A program made the translations under genes and the position numbers. From Hippophae tibetana (lineage: Eukaryota; Streptophyta; Magnoliopsida; Rosales; Elaeagnaceae): DNA of 64,000 bases. The notes under the pieces were generated by a model, which was not told the origin of the DNA, did no database searches, and saw only the letters and a list, made by a program, of their open reading frames with translations. Each line of letters begins with the position of its first letter. Within the stretch, counting starts at the first letter, position 1. The stretch covers positions 48,532,843 to 48,596,842 of the forward strand of contig CM072810.1 in the NCBI GenBank assembly GCA_037013495.1, written 5' to 3'. Below are positions 1 to 9,268 of this stretch, piece by piece.

Positions 1-826
1 GTGGTCTCGACTGATGGAAGTATTTGCATTTATACTTTTATTGAGTTGTATCAGTTAATTGTTTTTAGTATACTGTTTGTTGTCGATTGGTTGTTATAAG
101 CAACCCAATAATGTTACCACATAAGTAGGGTTTTTGTGTGGATTTACCTCGTTACATGACTGTGCTTGTATGATCAATTGTTGTGTTAGTATAATTTGAG
201 TTTCTATCTTATATGTACCAATATACTAGATTTAGACTTTGATTAGAAACCTTATTTGATTTTTGTAGTTACATGTTTTATTTCCTTTCCTTATATCATG
301 CATATAGCATTCTATTTATTTTCTTTTGTCGATTTATTTTCTTCTGCTTGCATGTGTGTTTTAGTATGAGTTTCTAAGGAGTCAGTATCTCACTGTCTTG
401 GTTGAGTATTAGGTGATGAACTCTTTTAATTGGTTTGTTATGTTATGATTGATTGGATGCTCTGAGATATAAGTATCATTTATCGAATATGTTTCCACAT
501 GTAAGGTTTTGAAGTTATTGGAAATGATTTATAGTTTTTCCAATATGTATAATTGATTTGCATGCTGTGTAATGTTTGTTATGTTTATGCTTGTTGGTAG
601 CTATGAGACACACCATCACTAGTGTTTACCATAGATTGTTGTTTCATACATGTTGGTCATTTTAGTTTTGTGTTGAATTAAGTTTGATGTTTTGTACTTT
701 TGTTGTGCTATTTGTTTAATTCACACTGTGAGAGCTACTTTGCTGATTTAGAATAGAGCTCATGAAAAGATTCCATTGATTGACGTTTTCACCCCTCATT
801 TAGTCTCAGTTGCCTATTTGGATCGG
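1..826. other. AT-rich DNA without a recognisable gene
   Basis: Both strands lack long reading frames here, and I see no conserved protein motif, tRNA or repeat terminus. The plus strand is T-rich and looks like intron or intergenic plant DNA. It could be the far end of a host gene lying upstream of the window, but nothing in the sequence shows this. Confidence 0.5.
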
Positions 827-857
827 AAGAATAATTAACCTTAGTGTAATTATTCTT
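827..857. repeat. Short perfect inverted repeat
   Basis: AAGAATAATTA (827-837) is exactly complementary to TAATTATTCTT (847-857), with a 9-nt loop. It is AT-only in the stem and may be a chance hairpin. No TE terminus is attached to it that I can see. Confidence 0.5.
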
Positions 858-901
858 ATGTATAGAATTCTTAAAATTAAAAAACAACCAAAAAAATCCA
901 A

Positions 902-1115
902 ATGCATTCTCTCTCCCTCTCTCTCTCTCTCTCTCTTCTCCTCTCACTCTTCTGTCTCTTGCTTACTCTTTATCTCTCTCTCTCTCTCCCTCTCATTTGT
1001 TCTCTTTCTCCTACTCGTTCTTTCTCTCTCTCTCCTCTTATTCATTCTTTTTCTCCCGTTCACTCTTTCACTCCCTCTCCTTTACTCGTTCTTTATCTCC
1101 TGATAACCCTTTCTC
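902..1115. repeat. CT-rich microsatellite / polypyrimidine tract
   Basis: About 200 bp of nearly uninterrupted CTCTCT with TTC and CCC interruptions on the plus strand. Two overlapping plus-strand frames of 92-97 codons cross it. They encode only Ser/Leu/Phe runs and are artefacts of the dinucleotide repeat. A complementary GA tract lies 30-90 bp downstream. Confidence 0.9.
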
Positions 1116-1137
1116 AATTTTTTATTAATAAAATTAT

Positions 1138-1197
1138 GAAGAGAGAGGGAAGAAGAGAGAGAGAGAGTGTGAGAATATAGAGAGAGATTGGAGAGAT
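1138..1197. repeat. GA-rich tract complementary to the preceding CT tract
   Basis: A GAGAGAGGGAAGAAGAGAGA-type purine run followed by more GAGA. It is the reverse complement in character of the CT tract just upstream, so the two could pair as an imperfect hairpin. Confidence 0.8.
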
Positions 1198-2082
1198 GTT
1201 GTTTTTTTATTAATAAAATATATAAACTTAAAAATCTCAATTTTTAAAATTTTTGACTTTTAATTATAAGATTAAAAAAGCTTGTTCCAGTAATAGTAAG
1301 ATGAAAATGTATGAAAGCTATGGACCCAAATGACTCTAAACCTAATGTAAAGATAATATTAAATAAAGCTATCAAATACAACTATTTATAAGAAGAGTAT
1401 GACATATTTATTATAAAGTTATTTTGATATTTATTTATGTATGAAAAGAATTGAAATGAAGGTTAAAGATTAAAAAAAATTAAAAGAGGAGAAGAATGAC
1501 CAACACATATAAGAGTATGCTATATTTATAATAGGAACATTTTTGTATTGGTTGGTGTTTCTTAAAAAACAAAGAAGCTCAAAATACACGATAAAACTAC
1601 CATATTGAACTATTCAACATAATATATTTATTATAAGAACATATCTTCTTTGATTGCTATATACAAGATTTGTTAACCCAACCAAATGTCTTTATTTAGA
1701 GTACTAGTTTGACTTGCACATATATAACAGAGTGAACACGAAAGAAGCATACATATTACTCTTGTGAATAGAACGTACCTCGGAAAATTAGATAGGCTTT
1801 TGAGAATTAAGATTGCATATTGCATTGGAGTGCCTCAAACATAGTTAAAAAAGGGCTATTGTAGGATAACATTTGTATATTAAGATAGTTTAACTATTGA
1901 GTTAAGTGGATTTATCAAAGGTTATAATCATAATGATCATCCTATTTAACTACAAAGTAATTCATTAACTAAACATTCATGAATCCACTTAAATTCTTTC
2001 ATTTTGGGTAAAATCCCTTAAAATATCAACTAATATGGTAGGAGTGATATTGGGGTGTGCCTTTCCTTCAACAAATCGATAG
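1198..2082. other. Non-coding AT-rich DNA with one imperfect fold-back
   Basis: No gene seen. An 11-bp inverted repeat, TTAAGTGGATT (1902-1912) and AATCCACTTAA (1982-1992), brackets about 70 bp. It could be a degraded MITE, but no target duplication is evident. Confidence 0.45.
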
Positions 2083-2313
2083 TGATATTGTCAAATTATT
2101 GTGGTTATCGTTAATTATGATTGTATTTATGTATTTCTCTGTTCTATCTTTTCCTGTACAAGAGTCTCTTATGTATACTAAGAAAACAAATATAAAACCC
2201 TAACCCTAATAGCTTCTGTACATCTATACTTTCTGCTCCACTAAACATTGTTGTCTGCCATTTTCCTACTCCACTAATATTGTTGTCTGCCACTTTCACT
2301 GTACACGGCAACA
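2083..2313 (-). mobile_element. 3' LTR of minus-strand Ty1/copia element
   Basis: Read on the minus strand, the LTR starts TGTTGCCGTGTACAG at 2313, directly after a polypurine tract. It contains a roughly 31-bp internal direct duplication (GGCAGACAACAAT repeated) and a GGGTTAGGGTTTTATATTTG stretch that looks like its promoter/R region. The far end is uncertain (2083-2090), because no matching 5' LTR survives for comparison. Length near 225-230 bp is normal for small copia LTRs. Confidence 0.7.
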
Positions 2314-2322
2314 CTCCCCCTC
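2314..2322 (-). other. Polypurine tract (plus-strand primer) of copia element
   Basis: The minus strand reads TTGAGGGGGAG immediately before the LTR start TGTTG. This is the classic copia PPT, and it overlaps the natural stop codon of the polyprotein at about 2321-2323. Confidence 0.8.
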
Positions 2323-4968
2323 AAGTTGGTGCGTATATGTCTCTTATGCCCAACTTGTCAAGTGAGTTGTAGAAGTTCTTTGCAGACACAAATTTTGTAA
2401 GTATATCAGCCAATTGATCTTCTTATTTAACGAATGGAAGCTGAATAATCTTTTCTTCAAGATTTAGTTTGATGAAATTCTGATCCACTTTAACATGCTT
2501 CGTACGATCATGTTGAACTAGATTTTGGGAGATGGCAATGGCTGCTTTGTTATTACAAAATAAGTTCATTTCAGAGTTAGGAGTAACAACAATCTCAGTT
2601 AGAAGTTTTTTCAACCAAAAGAGCTCACATATTCCCTTGACCATTCCTCGAAATTTAGCTCCAGCGCTAGATAAGGCAACTACCTTTTGCTTCTTGCTTC
2701 TCCATGTAACAAGATTATCCCCCACAAAAGTAAAGTACCCAGCATTAGATTTCCTATCCTTGATATTCCTTGCCCAATCTGAATCTGTATATCCAATGAC
2801 TTCCAATTGACCATTTCTTGAAAACATAAGTCCTTTCCCAGGAGAGGATTTTAAATAATGAAGTATTCGCATGACGACATTCATATGGTCTTCACTTGGG
2901 CAGTGCATGAACTGATTCATGACACTCACAACATAAGCAATATCATATCGAGTATGAGATAAATATATGAATTTACCCACTAACCGTTGATATATCTGTT
3001 TATCTACTGGTACTTGGTCCACATATTCTCCAAATTTATGATTTTGAACCATTGGAATATCAACATGTTTACAATCTAGTAGTCCTGCCTCTACCAGTAG
3101 GTCTAGAGTATATTTCCTTTGGGAAAGACATATGCCTTGTTTCGATATTGTTACCTCAATACCTAAGAAGTATTTGAGCCCTCCCAAGTTCTTCATTTCA
3201 AACTCATTTGACAGTTGTTCTTGAAGCTTAGAGATTTCTTCTTTATCATCCCATGTAATGATCATGTCATCTACATAGACTATAAGGGCTGTTATCTTCC
3301 TCAATCCCCAATCAATGTTTTAGGAAAAAAGTGTGGTCCGAGTTGCCTTGTTGAAACCCATATTTCTTCATTGCTAAACTCAACCTACCAAACCATGCTC
3401 GAGGTGATTGTTTTAGTCCATAAAATGCTCGTTGTAATCTACATGCAGTTTCTTTTCCTGATGTAACAGTATATCCTGGTGGGATATCCATGTAAATCTC
3501 TTCTTCAAGATCACCATGAAGGAAGGCATTTTTTACGTCAAGTTGGTGCAATGGCCAATCTAAATTTGCTACAAGAGATAACAAAACTCTAACAATTTTT
3601 AGTTTAGCCACAGGTGAGAAGGTTTCTTGATAATCTATCCCATGTTTCTATGTATATCCTTTAGCTACTAGCCTCACCTTGTATTGATCAACCAACCCAT
3701 CTGCTTTATACTTAATTGAGAAAATCCACTTGCATCCTACCATCTTCCTTCCTTGAGGCAACTTGCTTAACACCCATGTGTTATTCTTCTGCAATGACTT
3801 AAATTCTTCTTTTATAGCTTGAGCTCATTTTGGATCAGATAAGGCTTCTTCAATGCTACTTGGAATTTGACATGAGGAAAGTGTTTGTGCAAATGCCCTG
3901 ATAGGTTCTGATAACCCTTGAGTAGATACATAATTGGCTATTGGATACTTGGATTGTGGTTCTTCTCTTTCTGGGGAGTATCGATTTGGAGGTTTGCCTC
4001 GGTTGTGTCTGAAAGGTAGAACATAACTAATAGATGTATCTATAGCATTAGTTTGTAAAGGTGTGATAGGATAGCTTACCTCAGGAGTATTCTCAGTAGG
4101 AGGATCATTGGGTACTAGAGAGTGGAGGGGGTGCATCAACCACTTCATCTTATGGAGATTCAGTTACTACTTTAGCTTCAGTTCTTGGACGTTCAAGTTC
4201 GGGTCTAAGTACTAGCTCCTCCATATTGTTGGCATGATTCGCGTATGTTGGATTGTTACTAGTGTCTAATATTTCAACATGAAGCCAATTTCGTTCTTCA
4301 TGATAACTCTCCTCTTGAAGAGGGTAATTGGATACCAATGATGGGAAAAACCATTCAGATTCTAAGAAAGTGACATCCATGGTAATATAGGTTCTTTTAG
4401 TAATAAGATCATAGCATCGTCAACCCTTTTATTGTATGCCATACCCCAAGAATACACATTGGATAGCACATGGATCCAACTTAGTTCATTGATTTTTGTG
4501 AAGGTGGAAAAAAACAACACATCCAAAAATTCGGGGCAAAAGCATCAAAATAGTAGGCAGGGAAACATGATTGGATAATACCTGTAATGGAGTTTGAAAT
4601 TGTAAGGTCTTATGGGCATGCGATTCAGTAGATACACAGATGTAGTAATAGCATCACCCCAGTATCTACTAGGCATATCTGCACTGATTAGTAAGGCCCA
4701 AACAGTTTCTAAAATATGCTTATTCTTCCTCTCTATAGTCTCATTTTGTTATGGGGTTTGTGAACACGAGGTTTCATGTACTCTCCCTTATTATCAGACC
4801 GAATGATCTTAATTTTTTTAGAAAATTGTGTCTGAATCATGGTACGAAACAAGTGAAATATAGAAAATACTTCATCTTTATGTTTGAGAAGGTAAAGCCA
4901 TGTCATTCGTGTACAATCATCAACAAAAAATACAAACCAACGATAACCCGACGATGTAGTTACCGGGG
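2321..4968 (-). pseudogene. Ty1/copia polyprotein, C-terminal part (integrase core, RT, RNase H), degraded
   Basis: Minus-strand copia pol in its normal order. Integrase core fragment 4733-4968: WFVFFVDDCTRMTWLYLLK and SDNKGEY carry two of the catalytic acidic residues. A variable linker follows (3825-4380). RT is split at 3312-3611 (LDVKNAFLHGDLEEEIYM) and 2423-3304, with catalytic YVDDMI near 3270. The RNase H part contains NNKAAIAIS and HDRTKHVKVD. A stop at 2423-2425 cuts off the last ~34 codons, which otherwise run to a natural stop beside the PPT. A further in-frame stop lies in the RT N-terminus near 3648, and the first Asp of the RNase H DNKAA motif is Asn. The gene encoded retrotransposon replication enzymes and is dead now. 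The integrase is interrupted at 4968/7361 by element A1. Confidence 0.9.
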
Positions 4969-4973
4969 AAGGT
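4969..4973. repeat. Left target-site duplication AAGGT of element A1
   Basis: AAGGT lies directly before the TGATGAG start of A1, and an identical AAGGT follows its end at 7361-7365. A 5-bp duplication is normal for Ty3/gypsy and copia integrases. Confidence 0.9.
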
Positions 4974-5246
4974 TGATGAGTGCTCAAAAAGCACTAAAAT
5001 TACCATGATTTTATGCACATTAATTGATTAAAAATATATATATTTATATGTTTTATCATATATTTATATATATTTGTCTTTTTCGAAATCATGGGTATTT
5101 TTATTCTTTTTCAGGTATTTTCACTTAAAAACGTAACTTAAAGACTCAAAGAGGAATACTGGAAGCAATACATCACAAATATATTAATAAATAAATGGGA
5201 AAAGGTCAACAAATATGGAAAAATTGGACAAAATAGGTCAAAAATG
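4974..5246 (+). mobile_element. A1: truncated 5' LTR
   Basis: Collinear with 5657-5929. By hand I count about ten substitutions over roughly 273 bp, so the two LTR copies are close but not identical. It stops inside U3, before the GC-rich block and the TATA box, so this copy has no promoter. Confidence 0.85.
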
Positions 5247-5656
5247 AAAATGATTTTTGACTAATTATTATAATAAATCATGATTGTTTAAAGAGATTAA
5301 AATAACTTATACTTGAGATTTTAATTATGATCTTAAAAGAGATTAAAAAGTATGAGACATTTTTGTGATATGTTGTTTTCTTTTAAAAAAAAACAATTGT
5401 TGTAATTTTAGTTTTTGAGTTGATTGTTTTTATTATTTCTTTTGATTTTTATATTTAGTTCAATGTTTGTGGGTATCATTACTGAAAACCCTCACGAGAC
5501 TCAAACTCGTCCACTAGGGCAACCTAGGGGTTTAAAGGCTTGTTGCATAGGCTAAATGCAACCGTGTCAATCCACGGATGTGATTTAGGATAATTTAATT
5601 TTTAGTTTTTATCGCTTTTCTTGCTAAGGGACTAGCAAGAAGCTGGTTGGGGGTTG
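5247..5656 (+). mobile_element. A1: remnant of gypsy 3' internal region with PPT
   Basis: Non-coding. It shares order and wording with 32690-32889 and, in reverse, with 63738-64000: a GTTTGTGGGTATCAT block, CACGAGACTCAAACTCGTCC, then GGTTTAAAGGCTTGTTGC. It ends in a G-rich stretch (GCTGGTTGGGGGTTG, 5642-5656) just before the LTR start. This is the expected place and composition for a polypurine tract. Confidence 0.8.
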
Positions 5657-6000
5657 TGATTAGTGCTCAAAAAGCACTAAAATTACCATGATTTTATGCA
5701 CATTAATTGATTAAAAATATATATATTTATATGTTTTATCATATATTTATATATATTTGTCTTTTTCGGAATCACGGGTATTTTTATTGTTTTTCAGGTA
5801 TTTTTACTTAAAAACATAACTTAAAGACTCAAAGAGAAATACTGGAAGCAATACATCACAAATATACTAATAAATAAATGGGGAAAGGTCAACAAATATG
5901 GAAAAATTGGACAAAATGGGTCAAAAATGTCAAAAAGAAGAAAATCGCGCCGCCCAGCCGTGCCGAACCCTGCGCGCGCAGCCGCTCCCATGATGTCATG

Positions 6001-6008
6001 TGACGTCA
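6001..6008. promoter_or_regulatory. CRE/as-1-like palindrome TGACGTCA in A1 LTR U3
   Basis: A perfect TGACGTCA, with a related TGATGTCA 10 bp upstream and a TGACAT half-site downstream. It lies 87 bp before the TATA box. TGACG elements bind plant bZIP (TGA) factors. The same place in A2 and A3 holds TGATGTCA or TGACATCA, so the block is conserved across copies. Confidence 0.6.
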
Positions 6009-6087
6009 TCAATGACATAAGCAATTACACTCCATGTTTTCACAATTTTTTTAACATTTTCCCCCACTTTTTCTCTCCATCTTCACC

Positions 6088-6095
6088 TATAAATA
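6088..6095 (+). promoter_or_regulatory. TATA box of A1 3' LTR
   Basis: TATAAATA in the context CACCTATAAATA, followed by a CT-rich leader. The same motif and spacing occur in A2 (9797-9804) and A3 (38433-38440), supporting it as the LTR promoter. It marks the U3/R boundary region. Confidence 0.65.
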
Positions 6096-6818
6096 TCTCA
6101 CTTCTCTTCACTTCTAAACACACCTAAAAACCCACTACTCTCTTCTTTCTTTCTCTCTAATTCTTAGTTTTTAGTTTTTTTTAGTTAATTTCTCTTAGTT
6201 TTAGAGTTCTTCCCTTTTTGGGAAGAACTAGTTATGTTTTTGTAATTTATTAGCTTTTTGATTCAATAAATGGGAGTGCAAATTCTGCTTGGAGGTTTTC
6301 CAGCAACGGGAATAACATCGAAGTTCTGTAAGGATTTTATTTTCTTTACAATTATTTTTATGCTTTATTCTTACATGTTATATTTAATTTGTCTGTGATT
6401 AAATTTAACTCTGCTGACTGTTAGTAAACATGATGTAATAATAACGTTGTTATGCTTGCGAAATATTAAATAGGTGAAAATCTCTAAAATGAATTGATTT
6501 TGTTTTTTTATTCAAGATTTTATATTAAGAATGTTAGAGAGAAATATATTATTTTTCATTACAAACTTAAACCTGAAAATTAGATTTTAAGGTTTAGTTA
6601 TCCGGTCTGATTTAGAGTAGTGCTCTTTTATTTGTTGGTATAATCGCCCGGTAGTTAGAGTGAAACTCTATTTCAAAAGTTTTGATAAGAATTATTATCT
6701 GAAAATGTATTGACAACATGTTTTCAGTAGTGGTTTTAAAACTTGAAAGTTAGTACTCAGATAACTAAATTCTTAGGTTTAATTTGGACACCTTGAATAA
6801 AGTTTAAACTGTCTAACC

Positions 6819-6964
6819 CCACCAAAGGTGGCATTTAAATGGTTCATTTTCAATCTCTTAGAAAAAGGAATTAATTTAATTAAGAAAATTAGTTATCAAC
6901 CCCACCTATAGGTGTTAATTGATTTGTTTAGTTAATAAAGAATATCTAACCCCACCAAAGGTGG
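6819..6964 (+). repeat. Three CCACC/GGTGG mini-hairpins in the LTR leader
   Basis: CCACCAAAGGTGG at 6819-6831 and 6952-6964, and the perfect palindrome CACCTATAGGTG at 6903-6914. All are embedded in an ACCCCACC context. They are kept in A3 and more weakly in A2, and would lie in the transcribed R/U5. Confidence 0.7.
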
Positions 6965-7360
6965 TATTCATATAAAAAAGGGAGAATCAATAAATATCAA
7001 TTCATATCTTTAATAACCTAAATAGTATGAGCAAGCATAATTAACTTAGTTATTATATCCATAAATACTCAACTATTATAAAAGATAAAATTTGCATAAA
7101 TATTTATTGAATCTATGTTTAATTTTATTTAAGTAGATTAAAAATACAAAACCCCAAAATATCGTGACAAGATGTTTAGGATTTAATTTCATTTTTAAAA
7201 GTTTGAATAATAAATTAAAAACCACATACATTTCTTCCTTAGATCGACCTTGGGAGTATACTTATCATTTTCTACGAAATGATTCGTGCACTTGTGAGAG
7301 TTTTATAAATATAAAACCAAAGTATTGGCAAGAATCGGTGATTCCAGTTTTCGCTCATCA

Positions 7361-7365
7361 AAGGT
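7361..7365. repeat. Right target-site duplication AAGGT of element A1
   Basis: Identical to 4969-4973. The copia integrase coding sequence resumes from here on the minus strand. Confidence 0.9.
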
Positions 7366-7700
7366 CCCCAAACATCAGAATGTACTAAAGCAAAAGGAAT
7401 CATACTTTTATGCATGCTCATAGGATAAGATGCCCTATGACTTTTTGCTAAAATATAGGTATCACATTTGAAATTTGAGTGTGCAACATTTGAAAATAAA
7501 CTAGGTAGTAAATGCCTTAAATACCCAAATAATGGATGCCCAAATCGATGATGACATAACCAAATCTGTCGTCTTTGGTTACTAATCGTGTGTTGCATAT
7601 GATTGACTCTTCCTGAACTGAGGTCATCCAAGCCTCTCTTAGTACCATGCCCAATAATTTCCTTGGTGAGAATATCCTGTAGAAGAGAGGATAATATTAT
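7361..7700 (-). pseudogene. Ty1/copia polyprotein, N-terminal pol part (GAG-pre-integrase and integrase zinc finger)
   Basis: The minus strand carries the GAG-pre-integrase signature: WLCHHRFGHPLFGYLRHLLP, then CDTYILAKSHRASYP, and the start of the integrase core (IPFALVHSDVWGP). His and Cys residues of the HHCC finger are visible, with one Cys of the CxxC changed to Tyr. Upstream, DILTKEIIGHGTKRGLDDLS fits the end of the protease/linker. It is the N-terminal neighbour of the 2321-4968 segment and belongs to the same gene, split only by A1. Protease and gag upstream of about 7700 are not recognisable. Confidence 0.85.
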
Positions 7701-8999
7701 GAAGTTTCTTGTAACATATATCTAGATAGATATATGGAAAGTACTTAAATAGCTATGAATTCATTGTTTGCCTATTGACTTTATATAATTCATGAAAGAT
7801 AGTCTTTTTGAAGCCTCTTGTTCATGTATCTCATCAAAAGGGTGTTGTTGGTGTTTATTAATTTATAAGAAAAACCAACGAAAAAAAGTTAAAGCTAAAA
7901 TAGGGGTAAAAAAGCAAGGACAAATTTTGTTTTCACATAGTAAGAGAATAACGAACCATTTATGCACTTCCACATTTTATATGTAGAATGATAATTAATA
8001 TTGTTTTAAAAAAATTAATAATATCTTTATGATTTGATATTTATTTAAATACATTCATTTATGTTATTTTATAGTAGGGAGGAATAATGTTATATGTATC
8101 AAGTGATATGTTAGATGTTGATTGAATATAAATTTATGATGTGAGATAATAAAATAATTGTGTGATAATTTATTAATGGTTACCAATTAAATCATACCAT
8201 TTAATTTAATGTATGCTTCAATGTGTGATAAATAAGTATTTTTTGTTCAGCTAATACTTAATACATGCATGCATATACAAATATACATGTCAAAATCCAA
8301 TCATATCACACATTTTATTTTCGAGTTTGGCTACAAGATATCTCCGATTCTAATATAATTTCAGATATACAAATTTCAGTTAACCACGCAGTTACGACGT
8401 AAGCGTCAAATTTTCTTTTTATTATTATACATACAAGAATTCATGTATTATCAAAATTTTTATCATTCCGCGTTCCAACCAAATAACACTTAAGTCTAAT
8501 AAGATGTAATTGCAATTATTGACGAACTTAGAATAATATTCCACTTATCGGTTATATTCGTGTATCTAGGGATTGTTGTCAGTTATATATTTCTCCATTG
8601 AAAAAAATTCAATATTTTATGCACTGGTATCGACAAGTTATTCAAACTTCCACACACAAACACTAAAGCCCAAATTTGATTCTGTCTTTGTCACTGCAAC
8701 AAGTTTTAAACACTACCTCACTTTTTACAAATTTTGCAACTTTGCTAGTGCTTCCATAGCCTCCACTCTAAAGTTTCCAATAGTGCCATCTAAACAAACT
8801 CCTGATGATATGTCTATCTTGTTGCACATGCTCTTAATTCTCAACAAAATGTTACTGCTCTACTAAATTCGAGTCTCTCAATCAAGTAACTTAGAAACTC
8901 CAATTCTCATTTCAACACTTTTTCCCATTCACTCATATCCTGATAACCACACCTCTACTCAATTTATAGGTTTAAATATATCTCTCCCTCAATCAGATG
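7701..8999. other. No gene recognised; AT-rich filler
   Basis: Follows the copia remnant. A plus-strand frame of 97 codons at 8573-8866 shows no motif that I know, and its codon content looks random. The 8040-8340 stretch is very AT-rich with ATGCATGCAT. It may hold worn MITE or copia 5' DNA, but I cannot support a specific call. Confidence 0.4.
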
Positions 9000-9268
9000 A
9001 TCTTACCAAACAAAGTGTTGGATCGAATTCTAATCAAAGTGGTACAAAGAAAAAGGAAGACTCAAGCTAACCCAATTCAAAGGAATAGGAAGTTCTATTC
9101 TGATAAAGCTACAACTTGAGTTTTGCCTATTTACGAGGAATTGGAAATTTCACATCCCGACAAAAATGTATACTTAATTGTTATTACTTCATCCAGCTTT
9201 CAAAAATTATGTATGATGTAGTGTGTATGAATACTAGTAGAGAAGAAGTTTAAGACGACGTTGTAAAC
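9000..9268 (+). pseudogene. Probable LINE 5' coding remnant left of A2
   Basis: Fragments of a Lys/Arg-rich frame (KKKEDS, IQRNRKFYSDK) lie directly before the A2 insertion, and the LINE endonuclease starts shortly after it. Their position fits the region just ahead of the ORF2 endonuclease. The protein similarity itself is weak, so this rests mainly on context. Confidence 0.35.

Larger units (their letters stand above)
4974..7360 (+). mobile_element. Family-A LTR derivative (A1), internally deleted, nested in copia integrase
   Basis: A 2387-bp insertion beginning TGATGAGTGCTC and ending TTTTCGCTCATCA, so the ends form a TGATGAG/CTCATCA inverted pair. It consists of the first ~273 bp of a 5' LTR (4974-5246), about 410 bp of 3' internal DNA (5247-5656), and a complete 3' LTR (5657-7360). 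The rest of the 5' LTR and almost all of the internal region, with every gene, are missing. The intact AAGGT duplication shows both outer ends are original. The LTR ending (GATCGACCTTGGGAGTATAC, then GTGCACTTGTGAG) and the 3' internal sequence resemble Athila-like Ty3/gypsy elements elsewhere in the window. Confidence 0.9.
5657..7360 (+). mobile_element. A1: complete 3' LTR (1704 bp)
   Basis: Starts TGATTAGTGCTC (one change from TGATGAG) and ends CTCATCA. U3 holds an AT-rich 5' part, a short GC-rich block (about 5941-5990), CRE-like boxes and a TATA box. R/U5 is about 1.2 kb, with a conserved T-rich leader, three CCACC...GGTGG hairpins and the Athila-like terminal block. There is no coding capacity; short frames over the GC-rich block are chance. 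Confidence 0.85.

Noticed and set aside
901-1180. Ser/Leu-rich 92-97 codon frames as a membrane peptide
   Set aside because: Low-complexity translation of CT repeats.
2195-2215. CCCTAACCCTAA resembling plant telomere repeat
   Set aside because: Only about two units inside a copia LTR promoter/leader; not a telomere tract.
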